A program made the position numbers and the translations under genes. Below are positions 54,816 through 64,000 of a stretch of 64,000 nt of DNA, in pieces. This DNA is from Anoplopoma fimbria (Eukaryota; Chordata; Actinopteri; Perciformes; Anoplopomatidae): assembly GCF_027596085.1 (NCBI RefSeq), contig NC_072465.1, forward strand, positions 12,886,857-12,950,856, read 5' to 3'. The notes under the pieces were generated by a model. It saw only the letters and a list, made by a program, of their open reading frames with translations, did not search any database and was not told the DNA's origin. How positions within the stretch are numbered: the stretch's first letter is position 1; each line of letters starts with the position of its first letter.

Positions 54816-56440
54816 ATGTTAGGTGGGCTGGCTGGCAATGTTTCCCAACATTGACTTGAAACTCAGTTCAGCAGTTTGGCGATAGAACAATTCTACTTTC
54901 CGCTGAATTGATCTATTCTCCGTCCATGATGACAGTAAAGCGAAAAGCATGTTTCTAACCTTTAAAAACCTTTACAGATATCTGTGTGGATTTACAGACT
55001 GAACATGAACATCTCAGCTGATGTTTGTGCTGCTTCTCCTCATTAGAAACATTTTGCTTTTTTAAAGAGGCTTTAAAATGTCACCAAGGGGATCAGTGAC
55101 CTGTGATTGGATTGGACCTGGACCCTTTGATTAGCGCTTATGAGATTTTTCATATTTACAGCACACTAAAACTGATGTGATACTCCTGTACTCCTTGACA
55201 AATACACAAAATATGGCCTGATTCCCTGACCTTTTCTCATAGACCTCTATACAATCAGACTTTTTACAGCAACTTGAGGAGTGAACCCCTGGGTTTAAGG
55301 TACTTAAGGCCACACTGGCTTCACTCTTCAGAACGTTATGTTGCTGCCTGGCTTTAATATAATTTATTTGTGCTGCAGCTGGCTAATTTGACTGTTGATT
55401 TTAATTATCACTGCAGAAGTCTCAGACGTAAAAATGATGATGATGACAGGAGCCAACCAGACCTGATTCCAATAACTTTTCTAAACAGACTTAATGATTT
55501 CTTCTCTTTTTCTTGCTCAATATCTATGACTGTGGCACCAGTGGTGGTGTGGATCAGATTTGACCCATATAGGCTTCAGAATTTAATCACAGCAGTGACC
55601 TGTATTTTATGCTTCCCCATGCCCATTGAAGCGAAGGCAATGAATCTGGCAATCAGATAAACAATATACTATCTAGGACAGAGTAATTGCTGGAAACCTG
55701 CAGTTTGGACCCCTTGATAATAGGGATAATGATACTGAGGTGGACTTGTGTCATCCATCTTAGTGTGTGTTTTTTCTGATACTTAATAATATCCAATGAG
55801 ACACAATGATCATTCCGGCTATTTTAAACCTAATCTTTTTATTCTTATACTTATTTCCATTCTACTGATTGATTCTGGTCAAAGTTAGCAATGGACCAAA
55901 CAAACTTAAAGCCAATGTTAACAATGAAGATTTCAAAACATAAAAGTTAGCTATTGTAAATGTTCTATGAGCCAGAAGATGTTTTAGTGGGAAGCTTTAA
56001 ATCATTCAATGTGAAAAAGAAAAGTTTCACGTACAAACATTTGGTACACTGATTTGGTACACTAAAACTTAAAAAGGTAAATCTAACCTTAAGTGTTTAA
56101 GATTTCACTCTATGGCAGATTATTTTAGAGATGGATTTTCCACAACTTTAGCCCAATCTACACACTATAGCAAGGTCAAGTGCACTATCTCACCATCCAT
56201 TAGACTGGGTCCTCAGCCTTTTCCCCTCCTCGCACTTTAACCCTAGTGTATTGTTGATTTTGGCTTTTTTCTTAATTGTTTGGGTCCAAAACACTATACT
56301 GCTCGATTTGTAAAAATATTAACAGCAAATATAACCTTTTCCTCTTTTTAATATTTTCTTTTTATCTTTCTTTATCTTGACAAAAGATGAAAATATTACA
56401 AAAGGCCATTCTTGAGAATATATTTGCGACAGTGGTGAAA
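54816..56440. other. intronic sequence, no gene
   Basis: Nothing was recognised. Confidence 0.4.
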
Positions 56441-57127
56441 TATTACATTACATTACAGTCATTTAGCAGACGCTTTTATCCAAAGCGACTAACAGGAAGT
56501 GTATTCAACATAGGTATTCAAGAGAACTACTAGTCACCAGAAGTAGCGAGTAGAGCAAAAGTATAGTGCAGAGGCAAATTATTACGGAAACAATAATTGC
56601 AACAGACTAATACGAATATAATAAGTGCTACAAACTACTACGAATAGGATAAGTGCAGCGAACTGATACGAATACAGTAAGTGCAACAACTAATACGAAT
56701 GCAATAAGTGCTACGAGGAAGGCTCAGGGTAGTGCTTCTTGAAGAGGTGAGTTTTCAGCCTGCGCCGAAAGATGGGCAGCGACTCTGCTGTCCTGACGTC
56801 AGTGGGGAGTTCATTCCACCACTGAGGGGCCAGGACAGAAAAAAGCTGTGACCGGGTGGATCGGCCGCAGGGACCTCTGAGCGACGGGGCAACCAATCGC
56901 CCCGAGGCAGCAGAGCGAAGTGGTCGGGCGGGGGTGTAGGGCTTGACCAAGGCCTGGAGATAGGAAGGAGCTGTTCCTTTCACTGCCCTGTAGGCTAGCA
57001 CCAGAGTCTTAAACTGGATGCGAGCTCTTACAGGGAGCCAGTGTAGAGAACGGAGAAGGGAAGTTGTGTGGGAGAACTTGGGGCGATTGAACACCAGACG
57101 TGCTGCAGCTTTCTGGACAAGCTGGGA

Positions 57128-57904
57128 TTACTGGGAGATGACCAGAGCCTGGATGAGCACCTGCGCCGTCTCCTCAGTGAGGAAGGGGCGAATCCTCCTG
57201 ATGTTGTAGAGGAGGAATCTGCAGGAGTGTGTGACCGATGCAATGTTTGCTGAGAACGACAGTTGGTCGTCCAGGGTCACACCCAGATTCCTCACAGTCC
57301 GAGTTGGCGTCACCACGGCATCATCAATGGTGATGGACAGGTCTCGGTGTGGGCAACCCTTCCCCAGGAGGAACAGTAGCTCGGTTTTGTCCAGGTTGAG
57401 CTTCAGGTGGTGTGTCGCCATCCACTTCGAGATGTCAGCCAAGCACGCAGCAATGCGTGCCTCCACTTGGGTGTCACCGGGAGGAAATGACAAGACCAGC
57501 TGGGTGTCATCGGCATAACAATGGTAAGAGAAGTCATGCGAGCGAATAACAGAACCCAGAGATGTTGTGTAGAGCGAGAAGAGAAGGGGGCCCAGAACTG
57601 AACCTTGTGGAACCCCCGTAGTCAGCATGCGTGGTTCCGACACGGCCCCCCTCCATATCACCTGGTAGGATCGGCCTGTCAGGTAGGATGCAAACAGGGA
57701 GAGTGCAGACCCTGAGACGCCCATCCCCTCGAGGGTGGAGAGGAGGATCTGGTGGTTCACCGTGTCAAACGCCGCTGACAGGTCCAGGAGAATCAGGACA
57801 GAGGAGAGAGAGTTCGCTCTCGCAGCGTGAAGCGACTCTGTCACCGCAAGGAGGGCCGTCTCTGACGAGTGACCCACCTTGAACCCGGACTGGTGGGGGT
57901 CCAA
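57128..57904 (-). pseudogene. L2 reverse transcriptase, N-terminal two-thirds
   Basis: It contains the entry block HQSGFKVGHSSETALLAV, LDLSAAFDTVNHQILLSTL (first catalytic Asp), GVPQGSVLGPLLFSLYT, SYHCYADDTQLVLSF (catalytic YADD), ISKWMATHHLKLNLDKTEL and VRNLGVTLDDQLSFSANI. The frame stops at 57128, where a roughly 50-bp deletion with filler has removed the DYCNSLLAG block. The C-terminal part continues in another frame at 57094-56711 (FNRPKFSHTTSLLRSLHW to the C-terminus LKTHLFKKHYPEPSS). Confidence 0.87.
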
Positions 57905-58517
57905 GAGGTTGTTCTGGTGGAGGTAGGAAGACAGTTGTTTAGAGACAGCGCGTTCAAGTGTTTTGGATAGAAAGGGTAGAAGAGAAACCGGTCTGAAGTT
58001 CTTGACATCAGAGGGGTCAAGTGATGGTTTTTTCAGAAGGGGGGTGACTCTGGCAGTCTTGAAAGCCGAGGGAAAGCATCCCGAGACGAGAGATGTGTTG
58101 ATGAGGTGGGTGAGGAAAGGAAGGAGTTCAGTGGCAATAGACTGAAGAAGAGGGGAGGGGATCGGGTCAAGGGAGCACGTGGTGGGGCGGTTAGATGTAA
58201 CAAGGTCGAGGACCTTGTTAGGGGAGAGGGGAGCAAAATAGGGTAAGATGGGGTGTGGAGAGGGAAGGGGGAGCTGAGGGGGAAGAGCTGGAGAGGGTAG
58301 AGAGGGAGAGGGTGGACAGGGAGAGGGGGCTGAGAGAAGGAGGATCTGATATCGTTTACCTTCTTGTCAAAGAAGTTGGCGAAATCATCAGGGAGAAGGG
58401 AGGAAGTAGGAGGAGGGGGTGGGGGTTGGAGGAGCGAAGAGAAAGTTTCAAAGAGTTTTTTAGGATTGGAAGCAGAGGTTAGGATTTTAGAGCGGAAAAA
58501 AGCCGCTTTAGCAGTAG

Positions 58518-59355
58518 CTACTGTAGAGAGGAGGAAAAAGTGGAAAGGAGAGATTGGAAGTTAAGAAGGTCCTCCGGGAGTTTGCCTGTTCTCCATTTAC
58601 GCTCAGCCGCTCTTAGGCTCCGTCTATCAGTACGCACTGAGTCCGACAGCCATGGGGCAGGAGGAGTTAGGCGTGCAGGCCTGGAGGTGAAGGGACAGAG
58701 GTTGTCCAAAGAGGAGGAAAGGGTGGAGAGGAGAAGATCAGTAGCAGTATCGGGGGATAGGAGAGAGAAGGATTCAGGGTCAGGGAGGGCAGAGGTAACG
58801 GAAGAGGAAAGATCAGCGGGGGAGAGGGAGCGGAGGTGACTACGGGTAGAAACCATGTGGGTAGGTGGAGGAAGTAAGGGGGGAGAGGAAGGAAAGCAGT
58901 GGTTCTAACTTATCAGTCTGGATGTTGAAGTCGCCGAGCATGATGAGTGCAGAGCCATCGTCATGGAAGTGCGAGACTAGTGTGTCAAGCTCCTCCAGGA
59001 ACTCACCAAGAGGGCCTGGTGGGCGATACACAACAGCAATGGTGAGCTTGACTGGATAAGTGACAGTAACAGCATGAAATTCAAAAGAGGACGGGGAGAA
59101 CTGTGGAACAGAGACAAGAGAGTATTTCCATTTTGGGGAAATTAGCAGGCCAGTGCCACCACCTCGCCTCGCAGCTCTGGGAGTGTGAGAGAAGGAGTAC
59201 ACATCTGACAGAGCTGCGGGTGTGGTGGTGTTTTCTGGTGTGATCCAGGTCTCAGTTAGAGCAAGAAAGTTGAGGGAGAGCAAGGATGCGTAGCCTGAGA
59301 TGAACTCAGCTTTCGGCACTGCCAACTGGCAGTTCCAAAGCCCCCCCGACACCAC
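58518..59355 (-). pseudogene. L2 endonuclease and linker, internally deleted
   Basis: Frame 59355-58840 has GLWNCQLAV, LLSLNFLALTETWITPENT (catalytic Glu region), VAVVYRPPG-like VVYRPPGPLGEF and IMLGDFNIQTDKLEPLL (catalytic Asp). It stops at 58840. The linker (ADLSSSVTSALPDPESF, TATDLLLSTLSSSLDNLCP, LRAAERKWRTGKLPEDL) begins at 58856 in another frame. The C-terminal endonuclease part with the conserved SDH block is missing, so a deletion of roughly 250 bp is inferred. Confidence 0.8.
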
Positions 59356-59455
59356 TTGCTCACCATGGGCTGAGAGAGTGGGATAGATGAGATTAGTGGG
59401 GTCACGGCACCTGGGAGTGACCCACTGTCTACGTGACCACCGGACATACTAGTGT

Positions 59456-59640
59456 ATTCCTAGCCTTGAATGTCCACTTTGATATAGGTTAAACCGAAAC
59501 AATTCAACAAGTCTCCTTGAGTCCTTTCACTGCAGGCACAGCTGAGCCAGTGCGCCACACACATCATCTCTTGCAGAAGCATCAAGCATTTATTTTTTAT
59601 ATATTTGTAATTTTATTTCGTTAATATTTATTTAATATAA
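59456..59640. other. short intronic stretch between LINE and hAT
   Basis: Nothing was recognised. Confidence 0.4.
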
Positions 59641-60306
59641 AAAAAATGAAATGCTTTGTACTCACCAAAACGACTGATTATTCCCCAAAACACCTGCTAG
59701 CATCGGGGTTGGACGACCTCTTCTCACGATGTCTAGCTTTTCTTGAAAAGTCCGTCTTGAAAATGGCGTTGTAAGTATACCTGCGACCAAATCGATCTCT
59801 TCTCCTCTATCAGCCATTGTGGGTTGAAAAAAAGACAGCTTGTTGATCCACACGAATAAGCTTGTGCAGGTCGCCACAGGGTCATCAGGTTCACTTTGCT
59901 AGCTCTGCGTGGCTCTGCCTCTCACTAGTGCGTATCCAATCAAAAGACGTGCACGTGCTGATGTTATTGTACGCCTGCTAGCTGGCCCCGGTGTCACCAA
60001 CTCGAAATCTGATTGGTTAACACCACAGTTTAGTTTCCGTTCACTTTAAGTTACAGGCGCCTGCGCTGTTGATTCTGAAGGCCTAAGGGCAGATTTCTTG
60101 GACCCTAGCAACACATGATGGCTCTAACATAAAGGCCAGCCCTCCGATCTCGACCTGAGGCTGGAAGCAGCGCAACCAAGAGGAAAGCTATGAAATGAAG
60201 AGAATAGACTATGGGGAATAATTGAATACATATTTGTGGAAATTTATATTCTGATGATGTTTAGGCCAGCAGAGAAGGCCTTGCTGGCCCTGACGGCCCG
60301 CCACTG
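59641..60306 (-). mobile_element. hAT DNA transposon 5' end (ZMYM-like type)
   Basis: The - strand terminus reads CAGTGGCGGGCCGTCAGGG from 60306, a hAT-type TIR. The first coding segment, on the - strand, begins MADRGEEIDLVAGILTTPFS at 59817 and ends near 59662. It matches, as I recall, the N-terminus of fish hAT transposases that carry a TTF-type zinc finger. The rest of the element and the other TIR are absent. A small palindrome (ggccagca ... tgctggcc, 60264-60289) lies near the terminus. Confidence 0.65.
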
Positions 60307-63300
60307 GGCTTAGGTATGTACAAGACGTCACAAGAGGCGACCCTTCTACAAAACAATGGCAGCCACTTAAGAGGTTAGCGTAGCTGCTGCAATAGCATCA
60401 ATTCTATCAGAACTGGAGAATATTTCTTTATTGAAAGAAGAGTAATGAACAACACTGAAGGCTTTTCTACATGTAAACCATGTACCTACTACATATAATT
60501 CCATGTTAAAGGCTAAGGAGCAATCATTCTTTCAGAATGATTTGGGATGTGACTAATTCGTTCATTTCCTCTTAACTTCTGTCTAATGCTGTTCTGGAAG
60601 TATACTGATGGGAAAAGATTTAAGAGAGCACAAAATAATCTTTGAGTGTTAGTCAGCCTGAAAGTCAATTTCTAATAGCAATAAGCCTTTTTGCATCTGA
60701 TAACAATTATCCAATTAGGTACCTGGGCTCGGCCATTTAGGCCAGGCTCTGGTCAGACTGGGCTCATTAAACTTTCATACACACATCTGAAAATCAGAGC
60801 AAACATATGCAGGTTGATGAAAAGATAAATCATCTCTGCGGAAAATATGAGCTACATGCGCTTCTTTTAAAATTTTAAAAGACATTTTTTCTCATTTGCT
60901 TTCAAAAATGACATGCAGAGGAGCTTTATTCATTTATTTTTCAGGACAAAACTGTCCACATACCCCTGACTTCCAAACGGACACCCCTCACAAATGGCTC
61001 GGTTACCAATAACTCTCTGGAGACGCTAATCATTTCACTGTAACTGCGTGTGGCTATTAGCACTGATCTTTGTGAAATGGACAGTTTTTGCATTGATGTT
61101 CATTTTGCATAGAAAGGGGCAGATAAATGTCATGGACACAGAGACACTATTTGCTTGGTAGCACAGTTAGGGGTGTATTTCACCCTATCAGCACTGAGTT
61201 GCCCTCAAATTTGTTTTATGTTCGCTCAGATCTTTAACGGCAATGTACTTCCATATGCTGTCGGCCTTTTCAACAAGTCCTCTGGGTGCCAGGGGGGAAA
61301 TGACTCTCACTTATTTATTTAATTCCTGTACCTACCTGATCGATTCCTCCTATCCCCAGTCTACATCAATTCCATCTACACAGCCACATCTTAGTGCACC
61401 ACTGACACTATCAAAGCAATGACATGCAGTGTCTCAATATTTTGTCTCTCTGTCTCCACCTTCAAGGTCTCACGTTCTCTGATACCATATCATCATAGTT
61501 TTTATCACTTTGATTTATCAGCCAATGTGAAGGTGTTTTTATGGAGGCAGCAACGGGGGTTAAGTCATCAAACAGTGCTCTTCCCTCTGCTCGTGTCAGA
61601 GTGATCGATTGCTTTTGGCTTTTTTCACTTAACATACAACATTTATATCAAAATAGAATAATTTGTCATTTTTCTCCCCACCCTCCCTAAGAGATGAAGG
61701 TATGACTTCTTCCCCCATAACATAGCTAATAACCTTGCCTGACTTCTTGTCGTTCAGATGATTGGCAATCACTGCTGAGGAGACCTGTCATTTATCTGAT
61801 ACCACTGACCAAACTGTGGGGGGGCAAGCCCAGTAATAAAAGATTATACTGCAGCTATGAAATGAAATGGAAATGTTGACTCTGTCCATCCCTTTGATTA
61901 ATACAAGCAGTTCAAATCCTTTTCTGTATTTTCTCTCTGAAGAAAACTCTTTCTTTCTGCTGGGTTCCATCTAAATGTTATGCAAATTAGATTATATTTC
62001 CAAAAAGTCAGCAAAAGAAAATGTTATATACATTTCTATTAACTAGTATTAAATGAATATCCTTGAGCTCACAACAAGATAACCGAATGAAAAGAATGCA
62101 AGAAGCTCCTGTGTATGTCTTTTAAATCATGGCATCCTTGGGCTGCTTCCTTATCATTTATATTACTAAATATACACTCCTCCCTTTTGCCTACACCCTG
62201 TGTAGAGTTTTATATTCTTAACTATTTGGTCTTACTGGTGTAGTTTGAGAATAATTTGTTGACAGCATGACAATGAGCATCTACGCTAGTGGAAAATCCC
62301 CCCAAAACATGCTAAACCAAGCTGTTATTTATGTTTCCATCCGTGTTTAAACAATTTTTTTTCCATGAGTCTGTTTTTGTCATTAAACAGTTACCTAATG
62401 CAGAGGGAGGAAGTCACAGAACTATCTTCATAAAGCAGGCAGTTCAGTGTTTTCTTGTACCCCAAATTAACACGTGTCTTGGCATTGTGACCAGGTGGTG
62501 TGCACCTTGTGCAAGCCTTAGCCTTCATTTTATTCCAGACCTAGGACAGAAAATATAGCCACAGCTGTATTTAATTAGCTATATTTTAGTTAGTAGCTAG
62601 TTTTAGTTTTGCATCATCAAAAATGGCTCTTGTAGTACTGATACAACACTACACCATTCTTTATTGTGGAGCAAAGAGGCTCGTAACTACTGTAGATTCA
62701 ATAGGTGCACACACTGTCAAGGGAACTTGTGTAAATAGTCAAAGAGCCATATCGCTTATGGAAGTATGGTAGGTTTCTACTCTTCTGTTATTGCTCTCTG
62801 ATATTTGGTGTTAATGGAGCACAGTCCCATCTGCCGTATGTAATTCTTCCTCTAAATAGTACACTGTAAACAGTGCTCATCATCACTTCTTCCGTGCTTT
62901 CTTTCCAAGCTCCTTTTCTTAGCTTGTTCAGGTGGCCCTGGTTGTTTCACTGCTCCCATGGATTCTCATCTGTCCTCACACAGAAAGACATCGCGCGATT
63001 TAGCATCACAGCTAGCTGCATGCAGGGAAGCTTGGCTTTTAAATGCATTCCCTGTAATGTTCCGTCAACAGCTTTTGTCAATGATGAAACTGTTAATTAT
63101 TTCACAGACTGTGGGATGTATTGAGCTCATTCCGCGCAGCAAATGGAAGACTATCACATTGTTGTACTATTTTTGCATCTTGTCCACATTTCACATCAGT
63201 TTGTAACTCTCAAACTCCCACTTTGTCATCTCCTCAAACACTTTATCTCACCCCTCTCAATATGCTAATTTAGTTGTACTCACCCAGGACCTGTGGTAAA

Positions 63301-64000
63301 TTGCCCGATGAAGAAGGAACCATCTGATGTGTTGCTGTTCACTTGAGCCGTTACAGCTTGAACTCAATTTTCGTTGTAAGCTAAGTGTGAGTTTAGTTCA
63401 GAAGATGTCAGGGAAAGTGTTGATTTACGCCTCATTTAGCATGCAAATGTATGTAGGAAACCTGAGCTGTGATTGGCATCATTTTCCAAATAACCTCTTC
63501 ATCACAGGATTTATTGTTTGTCTCTTTGAATCTCTGGTGATAAAATGGCACTGCTATCACTTATCAATGAAGAAATTAACTCAAAACATTTGTCTATAAG
63601 CAGTTCAGGGTTTTCTTTTGTGTCTGCTGTGTAATTGGGAGTTAAGACAGTCACAAATGTCACTAATATACCAACAGTTTTTAAATGTCTCTGTTACAAA
63701 GGCCACACCACTTTGACTATTCTGCCTCCCCTCTTAAAGTGGTATGTCTTGGTGTTCTACCTGTGGATTATGTCACTAAATGCCTTGATGGATAATGCTT
63801 ACTGTTAGCATTTAGTGTAGTTAGATGTCACCATTGTGGTCTCATAGTTCCACCTTGTGGCCGTGCTAAGCATAGCGGTACATGACATGTCGTTCATTAT
63901 AATGCTTGAGCTTAATAGTGTCTGTTTGTTTTATGGTTCCTATTTCAGAAACCATGCACACACCTACTTACAAATACTACAAAGGTATTTCTGTACACCC
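60307..64000. other. downstream FHIT intron, no gene recognised
   Basis: This 3.7-kb stretch shows no coding exon, known repeat or RNA gene. The last FHIT exon (human residues 117-147) is not visible here and presumably lies beyond the window. Confidence 0.5.

Larger units (their letters stand above)
56441..59455 (-). mobile_element. L2 LINE, family A, copy 3 (about 3 kb, near full length)
   Basis: The tail (attac)n and conserved 3' end begin at 56443. On the - strand the order is endonuclease (59355-58840), proline/serine-rich linker (58856-58033), then RT (57904-56711). RT motif YADDTQL is intact. Two small internal deletions damage coding: one at 57124-57128 (filler gggattact) and one that removes the end of the endonuclease domain near 58845. 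Its family tail is identical to that of the copies at 28911 and 50245. The 5' end is approximate. Confidence 0.9.

Overview
The window is a TE-rich piece of a teleost (probably percomorph) nuclear genome. It lies inside one large host gene read on the + strand. Three short exons encode consecutive parts of FHIT, the fragile histidine triad hydrolase: 17550-17695 (residues 36-83 in human numbering, plus the last two bases of codon 35), 22457-22486 (a 30-nt microexon, residues 84-93) and 39049-39117 (residues 94-116, with the HIT motif HVHVHV). All three have AG/GT splice sites and compatible phases. The first coding exon and the exon after residue 116 were not recognised, so the window holds about 17.5 kb of upstream intron, introns of 4.76 and 16.56 kb, and at least 24.9 kb of downstream intron. 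No other host gene, tRNA, rRNA or CRISPR array was seen.

Almost everything else recognisable is mobile DNA. Region 1-22 kb: a full-length Rex3 (RTE clade) LINE with a perfect 13-bp target-site duplication (476-3821); a 27-bp-stem hairpin (5260-5318); a Harbinger-like MITE (5772-6716); two 3' ends of an L2-type LINE, one carrying tandem ~165-bp repeats (10.1-12.2 kb); and a cluster of Rex1-type 3' ends leading into a Rex1 reverse transcriptase (20.6-22.1 kb). Region 24-32 kb is a nested block: an old L2-type LINE split by a Gmr1-like Ty3/gypsy element, which itself holds an L2 insertion. Region 33.9-39 kb: a Charlie-like hAT remnant, a percomorph repeat and a second, inverted copy of the MITE. 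Region 44-60 kb: another L2 tail, a second Rex3 with a perfect 12-bp TSD, a complete Tc1-type element with IR/DR ends, two more L2 copies, a CR1/L2-type LINE with an open 337-aa RT frame, and a hAT 5' end. Four long CA/TG microsatellites and one AT-rich low-complexity tract are scattered through the introns.

The most notable global pattern is orientation. Every recognisable coding or tail-bearing element except one about 220-bp LINE fragment lies on the - strand, antisense to FHIT. I found no convincing new biological system. The points most worth following are the antisense bias, the integrase-before-RT order of the gypsy-like element, the nested insertions, the long hairpins and the AT-rich tract in a gene whose human ortholog spans a common fragile site.
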